Origin: Paroedura picta | Lineage: Eukaryota; Chordata; Lepidosauria; Squamata; Gekkonidae | Assembly: GCF_049243985.1 (NCBI RefSeq) | Contig: NC_135378.1 | Span: 37,234,941 to 37,298,940, forward strand | Length of the DNA: 64,000 bases | Direction of reading: 5' to 3' | Made by a program: the position numbers and the translations under genes | Shown here: piece by piece, positions 49,001-61,000 of the stretch | Numbering within the stretch: position 1 is the stretch's first letter | Layout of the letters: each line of letters starts with the position of its first letter | The notes under the pieces: generated by a model | Told to the model about the DNA's origin: nothing | Databases searched by the model: none | What the model saw: the letters and a program-made list of their open reading frames with translations, nothing else

Positions 49001-52000
49001 TGGGGTTTTACTATTATGTAACCTGCTGCAAGATGTCTTTGCTGACAGCGGCAGGCAACAACAACAACAACAACAACAACAATAATAATTTTTGTGTTCT
49101 TGATCCAAAGCCTTACCTTCCTTCCATCTATTTACAAGTATTTGGGAGTGGGCCCTGTCTCAAACGTAATTTCACTGGGCCCAGTACAATTTTTTGTAAC
49201 ATTAACCCCCCATCCCATGCCACACATTACAATCTCATGAGTTATAAAAGAAAGCAACCCTATTTTATTGCTTAAATATATATTATGGTAATGGGGTTTG
49301 TGTGTGGGCCAAGTTTCCACAGACCCAAGAAAAACACTTCAGTTCTCCCCCACCATGCTTAGGCCCTCGTGGTAACACTGCCAAGAGCAGCCCCTCGGCA
49401 TAACAAGGCATTGACTGAGGTGCACGTTTTGAGGTTAGTGGAGCATCTTTCTTGTCCATTTCTCACTTTTTGTGCATTTCATGTTGTCTACGCAGTGCAG
49501 TGTACACAGACCTCTTTAGCAAGGATTATCCTCGCAGGCAACAAGCTAAGAACAAGTGGCTGCTATCTTTTCAGAAACTATGTAAGATATTTCAGGACTA
49601 TGTTCCAGGTGCTCTTGACCGCGAAGCTGCCACCACGCTGCTCAAAACAGGTGAAGAAGAAACATTTTCAAAATACTCCACCGTGAAATCTATTGACTTC
49701 TGTAGACCTTGTTGTCTAGGGTTGGGCGCTTCGGCATCCGAAGCGGCCATTTGTACCCGAAGCAGCCAGCACCGCACCGTGGGGGGGGAGGCAACCACGC
49801 TGGTGCCTGCACCACCTCTCCTACGCTGTGCTGTGGCATGAACAGCCGCTTCGGACACCGAAGTGCCCAACCCTAGAACTACCATATTGTTGGTGGGCTG
49901 GGCTGGGAGAATTGGTTTGTTCCTGGAGCTTAAGAAAACTTATTTCTGTTTTGCAAGTATTGCAACAAGAAGTGGACCAAGGATTCCAGATCCAAGGATC
50001 TTGCGAGGATCACTGCCACTGTTTCAAAAGAAACATCACCGACCTTGAGTGCAACCTGTCAAGCCGTCAGGCATTCAAATACATTGACATTCACCCACAG
50101 AAACCACAAATTGACAAAACAAAGCAGGATGCACATCAGGACTTTGTGGAAAGCATTCATTCCAGGGTAGGTCAGAGTAGAATTGGTTCTCTTCCAAGGA
50201 GCTCAGGATATAGCACATAGAGCATCCTTTCCAAAATGATAAAGGACGTGTCTTTTGGGACATATTTGGCTTGTATGGAATAGCTGCTTAGGGCAATGTT
50301 TCTTGGGCATTGTGTTGGAAGTATTCTTTACCTAATCTGCTCCAAACCACAACACATTTGTCACTGTGCTTTTAAATAATAGGCTTCCAGCATATAGAGA
50401 AATTCACTTTCTGATTGTAATCTGACAGTTGTTTTCCCCCAAAATATATTTTCAATGTGTTATTATATAGACCTGTTTCCCACCCCCTCATTTTCTGGCC
50501 TTCGTTTTAATTCTTTTAATTTCAGTGCTTTCAGTCTTGTTCTTTAAATCTGCATACTTTCACAAACAACCGATGGTATACTTTCTGTACTTTGAAAGCT
50601 AAGCAGAGTTGCACCTTTCTAAACCTACTGAGTTCAATGAACTTCAAAGATATAAATCTTTGGATTGTGCTGCTGGTCTTCTTATTCCCATCTTTACCAC
50701 CACTTCTCTACCCTACTCAGACTTCCTTGAGCCATGTATAATTCTTGTCTTTTAGACTTAGAAATGAATAAAAAACCAATTAAAGCAAACTTTCAGGAAG
50801 ATGTAATGAGTAGATAGCTCACAAAGTGTGTGTGTGTACGCGCGTGTATGCCTTCATCTCTTTATTCCTTCATCTCTTTTTCCGTTCAGCTATAAGCTAA
50901 ACACTGGGGAAATATTCCTTTCCTTTCCTTCTGGTATCTTCCTCACAGTGTATCAGGGGATTCCAGCTATGCTAGAGACAGCCAAGGTATTTTTGTATTT
51001 TTTAAAAAGTTCCTCCATTTCTTTATTGCTGCAACATGTCTCTGTACGCTAGCAGAAATAATATCACGTAGCAAAATTATAACCTAAGTAAACTTGCAAG
51101 AAATAGCTCCATTTATTATTTTAGGTAGTCTACAATAAGGTCTCCCCCCAGCTCCCCGAACAAGATGGCAAAAGTGGAGGTTGATGCAATGCAAACATTA
51201 AAATACTGCATAGTAAATTCTGGGTGATCCTAATATGAGGATTTTAAAAGGAACTTATTTTTGAGGTGTGGGGGGGAGAAGTTTAGGAATATATCCTAAA
51301 TGTCAGTGTGGTATAGTGGTTAAGAGCAATGGACTGTAATCTGGAGAACTGGGTTTGATTCCCCTCTCCTCCACATGCATCTGGCTGGGTGACCTTGGGC
51401 TCGTTACAGTTCTCCTAGAGCTGTTCTCACAAAGCAGTTCTTAGAGTTCTCTCTGCCCCACCTACCTTACAGGGTGTCTCTTGTGGGGAGAAGAAGGGAA
51501 ATGTGTTCATAAGCCACTTTGGAACTCCTTTGAGTAGTGGAGTATGGCATAAAATAACAGCTCCTTTTCTTCTTCTAAAGATCTGGGGGATTTGAAAGTG
51601 CAGAACATCCAAAACGTGTAAGTCAGTTCTTGGTGGAACAACTCAGTCTGGTATACCAAATGTTTTTGAGGAGTATGGTTTTACTCAACAGGTAACCTGT
51701 TCAATGAACTGTCTGCTTGCTTTAGTGGTTGATGTGAATAGCAGGGTTTGTTCTCTACAGCTTCGTCACACAAATATCTATACAAAGAATGTTGGCTGGG
51801 GAAGAGATGGAATCAGTCCTGCCAGCAACAGAGCCCATGCTTACTACCTGGAGCGCCTCTGCAATGACTTTCAGAAAATTGTTATCAATCAGTTCAACAG
51901 GTCAGCCACATTAATTGTCCTTTGAGCAGATAATAAAGACATCCCAAATTCCAATAAATCTCTTTAAAAAGGAAGCCATTTCTACATTCTACATTCATTC

Positions 52001-55000
52001 TTGGCCATTTTGCAAGATGATGGAACTTGGCATAGCACTTCCCACGTTACTTTCCGTGTGTAGGGCACCACTGATGCTAAATCCTCAGACAGGCTCTACC
52101 CCAGGGCAGTTCTTCTGTAAAACTTTGACACGGAGAAGGAAGTGATGCATGTTAGTATCTTATTATATATTAAAGGTTAATAGAATATGAATGACAGGAA
52201 TGTTGTGATTGCTGGCACTCCCACAGGGATGCTGACAATCTGAAACACTTTTTGTGAATGTTCTAAAATAATATTCATTTTCCCCATGTTTCGAAGATGT
52301 ACTTGTGAATATTGTCAATCACAGTTGGGCAACGATCAATATATGCCTAGATAAACCTCCATTAAATGCATCTGATGTTGTCACCATGGTCATTTGGCTG
52401 TCAATCACGTAATTCCTCACATAGGAAAAACTACTGTAAGATGTTGGCAGATGTTGGTAACATTTCTTCTAATTCCTCTCCTCCTATTTCACCAGAATGA
52501 GTAGTTCAAAGGACTTTCAGAAAAGGTTACATACCAGAAGACAAGCATTTGGAGCTCACCATGATGATGAGATTTTGGAACATATCCAGCACTGTCAGGC
52601 CTTGTAAGTCTGATGATGTGCTGTGTTACTCAATTTGCATTAGTCATGCTTTGTCACCTCCTAGAACATGCTATAGAGGAAAGTTTTTCCCACCTGAGCA
52701 CTGCAGACCTGCTCCTAAGACCCATAAAAAAAATTAAGTCTGTCCTTTCCTTTGCTGGGAGTAAGGACTAATGAGAAGAGTTTTATCTGATATTTGGCAG
52801 AAACATAAAGAAAATGTTAAAAAACAGCCTGATTGACTGAATAATAGCCTTATTATTCTAAGCAAGTGCAGGACAGACCTGCCTTTTCATTCAGGAAAGA
52901 ACAAGCATATACTAAGGAGTATTTATATACCAGGAGATAGGCATATAAGGAGAGATTGTGTCCATTACACACAATTTCTTCAGTGCTGCCAGAATAATAG
53001 AATTAGGCACTATTTAGAGGATATTAAGCAAAACTCCCCAGTGTCGATTCTAAATTAGACATGGCCAGGCAAGCCACCTTAGGTGGCAGATTTTGGAAAA
53101 CTATTAAAGGGCAGCCAATTGTCAATTAGTTATTGTTGTTGTTTATACCACCACAGGTTTGACATTCCTGCTTCAGGTACCAAATTGTGTTGGATGAGGT
53201 CTCCAGTCTTGCTAAGCCTATGGACACTTGGAATGTTGAGGGTGGCTGACCCCGGGGTGCTGGACCCAAGTAAAAATGTTAGGGAGTTGCAGACCAAGCA
53301 TTCTCCTTTGAGACAGACCCCTGCAAGTTCTCTCATTCTATAGCATACTCATAGGATGTGCATATGGCTACCACTCACTACATTCATCTTGGCTTTCTGC
53401 ACAAGGACCACTACCACAGCGTGCTGGTAGCCAACTGGGCTAAATGCAGCATGTCCTGGCAGCAGGCACTTGACTGCTTGGCCACTGGCTGGGAAATTCA
53501 TGGGATGACTTAAAAACAGTGTTGAAATGCTAACGTGACTGCAACCTGTTGAGTTGCTAGCTCTATGGAGTTACAACGCAGTGATAGATCAGGCATATGG
53601 AGAAACAGACAACAAAATACAGCATTCTCCTGTATGCTCCAAAAGCAAGAATGTTGGGATTTCAGAGTGAACGTCTCTCCTCTGTTAGTATACCAGAGTC
53701 CTGTGAAATAGATCAGGTTGACAGACAGCCTAGACCAAGGGAGCTGCAAGACTGAGCAGGGACTGGGATTCGAAACTTCTCTGTCCACATGCGACATTGC
53801 ATGGCAATGATTCTCAGAGGTCATATTTAAATATATTGTAGTGAGTCCTTTGAAAGGGTCTCTTCAGGAAGTCATGTGGTAGAAGACTTCTATCACAGAT
53901 TTCTAATAACTGTACTTCTTCATAAACCTTCTGAATGAAACTTCATCTACTGATTAGTAGGGTTTGCATGCCGAAGATTTGGACCAGGCCCACTTTCTTA
54001 GTCAACTATGCTGCAATTTAAACTAATAACTAAAAGTTTACAACTTAGTACTTGTTTTGTTTTTCACGTCTCAAATAGGGTTAAATGTATGGTAGGTAGA
54101 GAAATGGTTTTGCGTGAGCTGAAGACTCTTGTTACATCTTCAAACAGAAGACTGACAGTAATCTGTGGAGAAGCTGGATGTGGGAAAAGCACCCTCACAG
54201 CAAAGACAGCTTCCTTAGCTTCTAATTGGATCTCTGGGTAAGGGTCACTCATGGTCATTGTCAGCAAACGGGAGGTGGAAATCAGACACAATGCTTAAAA
54301 CGAACGGAGTCCCTGCCGTTGAAAGAATGCAGCAGCATCTTCTTATTTCCTAAGTTTGTGGTTTTCTAACTGTCAGGATCCGTGTTAGCATCAGAATCCT
54401 GCTATGGGTTTTTCTGTATGCATTTATTGCATACAGTAATATGCAATTACTGTAATATGCAGTATACTGTACAGTATACTGTACTGTAATATGCAATTAC
54501 CCTTGCAATTACCCTCTCTGAGGGAGAGGGACGTAGTGAGACTGGGAATGTTTGAAATCTGGGGTTGTTTATAGTTTCACTTTGATCTCTGTGTTATGTG
54601 TTATGTGTTAACTTTATGTTGCTTTGGTGTTGTCTGCATTGCAATGTCCTTGCAGTTGGAATTCATACCTGGGTTTGACAAATGTGCCTGGGAAAGTTAC
54701 TTTCTGATGCGGGGTGACCTGCTGTGATAGATCCAATAGGGAAAATATCTGTATGTATATTGCAAATCAGTCTTAGTAAGAAGTATCATGAACTTAGTTC
54801 ATTTTCTTTTCAATAAATCGCTTTTCCTGAACATGCCAGGCCTATTTATTTGAGAAGCCAGCTGAGAAACTGACGCTAACAGCTAGTGAGGATTTCTTTA
54901 GCCATTACCAGGATCAAGAAAGCAGCAAGATGTATCTTCTGGTAGCTAAACAGACCTCTTCCAGAGTTTGTTTTCTCCCCCTTTTATGCAGGAACCTCAG

Positions 55001-58000
55001 AGTAGTAATTCGATTTATTGGTCTCACTGGAGAAAGCAGAAATATCCGACTAATTCTCTTGAGTCTTTGCTGTCAGATAGCAGATATTTACAGCATTTCT
55101 GTCACTTTATCCAAGGTAACCAGTTAAGCTTTGCTTCTTACTAAACCTCAGGAATATTACAATGCATTTTTACAGTGCTCTCCCCTTCCCATTGTATTTT
55201 TCTCCAGACATAGTTAATTAATAAAGTTTCTGTAAATTCAAAATAAGTTAAATACAGAACTAACCTTTCTGATCAAATAATGCTGGCACAGAATTCAGAC
55301 ATCACCTTTCTCTTGTTATGTCCTAGGAGGTGATTGGAGGAATTGGGGTGGGGGTGGTGAATCCCCAGGTGCATCATGATCATGATCAAGCAATTGCTAA
55401 AGACAGAGCAGGATATCTGTTTTTGAGCAATGAAATATAGCCCATCTTTGAAATGGTCAGGGAGATCTTAGAAAACTCTCATCTTCTCGAGTGCTTATGT
55501 ATTGTTTTGTATATTCAGCAAGCCATTAGAAGTCCCCTGTTGTCTGCAGTTTCTGCTGAGCTGACATTCTGCATTTGTATCTTATCCCTAGATCATTTAA
55601 TAATAGCTATTTATCACCCAGCATAAAGCCCACAATGCCTACTGGTTTGGCATTGGGTAAAAAGGTTTGCTGTGTTTTTTCTCAAAAAAGGATTTCAAAG
55701 GACTGGTGGAAGAGTTTGCTTCTTTACTGGAATTTGCCACACCAGACAAACCACTTCTAATATGCCTGGATGGGATAGATGAATTATTGGAGGAGAACAG
55801 TGCTGCTCTGTCTTGGATACCTACTGAACTACCAAAGAACGTGTATTTTATTGCTTCCACATGCACTCAATCAGGTTTTTCCTGTTTGCAGGAACTGGAG
55901 GTGAAACTATATTTTACTGGGTTTTTTTTTTGGGGGGGGGGGTGTTTATTCCACGTTTCCCAAAGAAGTAAAATAGTCCAGAGAAGTCTGATATGTTCAG
56001 GTCAGATTGCCATGTTCTCCAGATCAGAAGCTGCTGTTCATAACCACTACATCAAGCTAGCTCTCATTTGTCCTGAGATCTTTTTTACATAGAGTTGGAA
56101 AAGCACAAGGGATAGAATTGCACCCTGTGAAACTTCATAGGATAGGTCCCATACTGATGATAATATTGTTTCCAATAGCAACCTAAGTCCTATCACTCAA
56201 AGGTCATCAGGTAAAGCTAGCAGAGCTATCTCTGGTCTAAAGCCAGAATGAAAAAGCGTCAGGACAGATGAATTCTCAGGTGGTTTATTAGGCCTTTCTT
56301 CTGGTACACCTGTGTTAAATCTGACATCCCAATCAGCACATAGTCTTGATAATTTATCAGTAAAATACTTGGCAAAAGTATCTCAGATTTTCTGTTTCTG
56401 GAACAGTAAAGGTTCATATTTAGGTGTCAGCAGATGTTGAACAATTGGGATGGCTGTGAAGCAATAGTAGCAGAAAAGTAACCTTATTTACCACCATCAC
56501 TGCCATTTTGTAGGACTTACAATGAGCTCTGTAGCACGATCTGTCTGATTCAGTAAGAGTTTTCTGCCAGTGCCTTTTCAGATGACCCAGTTCTGTGGTA
56601 AATGAGGGGGCTGGTTTTTGTCCCAAAGGTGGGAGAGGTCAAAGAGGAAAACCTTGTAGTTCAATGAGCTTCAAAATAACATATTTTTTGGAATCCTAAA
56701 ATCTCTTATTCTGGGATCCAGTAGTGATCTTTAAGCAGCTGGACAGATACTTATCATGGATGCTTTAGGCTGATCCTGCGTTGAGCAGGAGGTTGGACTT
56801 AATGGCCTGTATGATCCCTTCCAACTCTATGATTCTATGAGTGAGGGTAGACCATTTTGACTAGGCACCCTATCATTTGTGGTCTTGAAGCCACATTCAC
56901 ATTGGCATTGAGTAGGTAGTAGTTATTAGTTAAGACTAATGGTGATTATTAAACCATCTTCAAACCACAGCTTTAGATCCCAGGGTAGATCCGGCCTGAA
57001 GTTTTGGCATGCAAAAGGTAAGGGGGAGAACTTCCATTCTCAGGCAGCAGATTTCCTGTCCCCCTGAAGCTATTCTTGGAGTAATGTTTCAGGAGGCCTT
57101 TAGGGCTACAACAGGAGGAGGCAGGAAAGTTGTTATTCCACAGACATGAATTCTTCTTTCCACAGAAATTTGAGGCAGAATTCAAGCCCATTAATAATTG
57201 TACCCAGAGTTAAATTCAATCATAATGTTGTGCAGTGTCTGAACTGAACTGATTTGGTTTTAAAGGCTAAATGAAATATGTTTCTTTTCTTCAGAAAATG
57301 ACAATCAAAGAGAACATTCTACAAATACCACCTTTAACATCTGGAGAAATCAATGAGATAATAAATTCCCGGTTTGAACAGGATTGCCGAAGACTCTCTG
57401 GTCACCAACATGCTGTTTTAATTGAGGCATGTATAGCCTGCCCACTGCCACTTTATGTATCCTGTGCTTATAAGGAGTCCTGTGCATGGGCATCTTTCAG
57501 TCCAGAAACCGAGATGTGTCTTCCTCAAAATATACCTGACCTGTACACACGAATGCTGAGCAGAATGGAAAAATCCCATGGGGAACAAGTTATGAAAAAG
57601 ATGGCTGCTTATGTGACACTTTCAAGAAATGGCATAACACAGGAAGAGCTGTTGGATCTTATGTCAATGGATGAGGCAGTAATTCAAGAAATAGCTAAAT
57701 TCCAAAATGTGGCTGTTTCAGCATTCCCTCTTGTCCTGTGGATGAAGCTTTTGGATGATCTTGGAGAGCACCTAAAAGAGCAAAGAAGCGACAACACTTA
57801 TGTTTTCAGCTGGGCCCATACATCTCTGAAATGGGTCTGCCTAGAAAGGTACCTCAAAACACAGGATGCCCAGATTTCACTACATGCTATCTTTGCAGAC
57901 TACTACCTAGGCAGAATGTCACATGATCTCAGAAAACACTACGATGCGTCTACATTTCAGCCTTTAGCATGGGTTTTGAAAAAAGAATCCAAAATTAGCT

Positions 58001-61000
58001 ATGTATTCAACATGAGGAAACTCCTTGGGACTCCATATCACCTCATCAAAGCAAAGAATATTACTGTTCTAATAAAAGAATGTCTGTTTAATTATGAGTT
58101 TCTTTTGCACAAATCCCAGGCTTTGTCGATTTTTAGCATAGAAGAGGATCTCAGAGCAGCCATCAGCACAGAAAGGTGGGTTCACAACAATAGAAGAAAG
58201 CCTTAATCTATGCATCATGGCATAGCAATTAGAGGGCTGGCCTACAACCAGGGAAACCCATGTTTTAATGCCCACTTTGCCATGGAATTTCACTGGGTAA
58301 CCTAGGATCAGTCACTGTCTCAGTCTAACCTCATTCTCAGGGTGGTGGTGGTGAGGTTAAAATGAAGGAAAGGAAAATTATGTTATAAGACACTTTGGAG
58401 TCCTACTGGAGAGAAAAGTAGAATATAAATGTATTTCTTATCTACTCAGCTTCTAATTTAACATTCAACTGTGCTGTTTAACAATCCACTATAAACCAAA
58501 GTTACATTGAAACGAATCTCCCATTTACATTCCATTCAAGCAGCTCTGAATTTAATTTCCATCCTTTTCTTCATATTGCCTTTAAAAAAATTAATTAATT
58601 AAGCACCATATCTTTTCTATATGTAAGCACATGATACCCACCCTGGCAGGGGCGCAACTTACAACCATGCCCAAAGTCAGGAATCTGGGTGTGACCATCA
58701 GTGTCTCACTTACCATGGAGGCGCAGGTCAAGAAGGTAGCTGGCTAGGCGTTTTTGGCCACAGTGATCCATGTGACGGTCACCTCCAGAACAGATTTCTG
58801 TAACTCACTCTATGCGGGCCTGCCTTTGTCCTTGATCTGGAGACTTCAGCTGATGCAAAATGCAGCTGCTAGGGTCCTCACTGGTACACCTTGGAGGGCC
58901 CATATCCAGCCTGTGCTGAGGCAGCTGCATTGGTTGCCAATTGCTGACCGGGTATGGTTCAAGGTTCTGTTTTTGACCTTTAAGGTGTTATGCGGGTTGG
59001 GACCTACATACCTGCGGGTGAGCAATGGGCCCTGCGGGAGCTTATGGCATTACAGAGGGCCTGTAAAATGGAGCTCTTCTGCCAGGTTTACGGTTGAGGC
59101 TGGGATTGGGAAGGTAGATCTATGCCCCCCCTCCAGGTATGAGTATTGCACATACTTCCTTCCCCCCCTCTAATAGCGGGAGGTGGGGAAGAGCTTCCGC
59201 CATGTTGGGGATTATGTTTCAATTGGGGTTTTTAACGGGAGTTTTATGACTTTTAATCCGCCATGAGCCAGCTTGGGAGTGGCGGGAAATAAATCTAATA
59301 GTAATAGTAATAGTAATAGTAATAGTAATAGTAATAGTAATAGTAATAGTAATAGTAATAGTAATAGTAATAGTAATAGTAATAGTAATAGTAATAATAT
59401 GAATATTTTTTTTAAAAAAGTATGATGAATCTTTCTTCGACAGAACTGTTCCTGATTTAACTTTATTAAGTGAAGTTCTAAATCTATCAAGGAAAGTTTT
59501 AGTTCAAGACCCATGTCAGATGGCTTCCCAGTTGATAGGTCGTCTCCATCAGATTGTGGCTGCAGATAAGCCAGTCGCCCCAGGTACTGCAAAATATGAA
59601 ATTTGGATTTGTTGTGGTTTTGTTTTCTAAACTCCTGCCTTTACTGTTTTGATTCTTTTTTTTTTGTCACAGCTGCTGTTTGTTAGCACTGCAAAATGTT
59701 GTTTATAGGCTTGTAGGATTGTGGACCAGCAGTATCAAATCATAGAATGATAGAATTATAGAGTTGTATGTAAGGCGTCCTACAGGCCATCTGTTCACCC
59801 CACCCCCACCCCTCACCTCCTTCAATGCAGGATCAGCCTAAAGCATCCATGAAAAGTATCTATCCAGTTTCTGCTTAAAGACTGCCAGTGAAGGAGAACT
59901 CACCATCTCCTTAGGCAGCCTATTCCGCTTCTGAATTACTCTGACTGTAAAAAAATTTCCCCTGATATCTAGCCCGGTACCATTCTACATGTAGTTTAAA
60001 CCCATTACTGCTGGTCCTATCCTCTGCCTCCAACAGGGATTGCTCTTTGCCCTCCTCCAAATGACAACCTTTCAAAGACAGCAATGATGTCCCCTCTCCA
60101 CCTCCTCTTCTCCAGGCTGAACATTCCCAGGTCCCTCAGCCTTTCCTCATAGGGCTTGGTCCCCAGGATCATTCTCTTCACTCTCCTCTGAACCCTCTCA
60201 AATCTGTCCACATCCTTTCTGAAGTGAGACCTCCAGAACTGCACAAAGGTGTGGTCTGAGCAATGCAGTATACAGTGGGACTATGACATCTTGTGATCTT
60301 GATGTGTAGCCTCTGTGGATACAGCCCAAGAGTGCATTTGCCTCTTTACCATCACACTGTCTGCTCAAATTTTGCTTACGTCCAAAGAGTTCAAAACCCA
60401 AGGCATCAGGAACAGCAGAGAATCTGCTAGTACTCCACAATGTGGAAAATATGTCTTCACATTCCCCCCCCCCCCTTTGCCTGTGGTCCTTTCTGTTCCC
60501 TTTCATTCAGCTAACTAAAAATTCAATCACAACACCTGAACCACAAGGATTTAAATGGAAAGTGCTTGCTGGACACTACTGAGGCTAATCCAGCCTTGAG
60601 CAGAGGGTTGGACTAGATGGCCTATGATTCTGTGATTCTAGCTGTGATAGGGGAATTGCACATTTTTTTAAAACTTTGGGCACCGCCCTTCACATGTCAC
60701 AAGTGACCTCCCATCCCAATTTAGCAAAGTGTTGTTGTTGTTGTTTTTTAATTGTAGCTGCAGAATAAATACACCAGAGGAAAAAAAACTGCATCATTTG
60801 ACATTTCTCATCTGCTTAATAACTGGTACACCTTATTCTGTTGATTCAGGTGATCCCAAAAAATATCTTTACCTGCCAGCCCTTTTGTCTCAATGCCTGA
60901 TGTCTTCCATTCCTGTCCTTGTACCTTCAACAACTTGTTTGATACCACCTGGTAGACTTCTTTGTGACCTTTTGACAGGTGAGAATGTTAAACTTTTAGG

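Noticed and set aside
50890-50985. Extra exon between exons 6 and 7 of the NWD-type gene (reading [13 protein letters not shown])
   Set aside because: Exons 6 and 7 already join in phase 0 with the protein order seen in NWD2; no conserved text is gained.
58754-59173. Host gene resembling a reverse transcriptase
   Set aside because: It is the 3' part of an L2-like LINE ORF2, not a host gene.
59212-59592. 126-residue minus-strand reading with a long Leu run
   Set aside because: The Leu run is the (TAATAG)n microsatellite read in reverse; the rest is antisense to exon 13.
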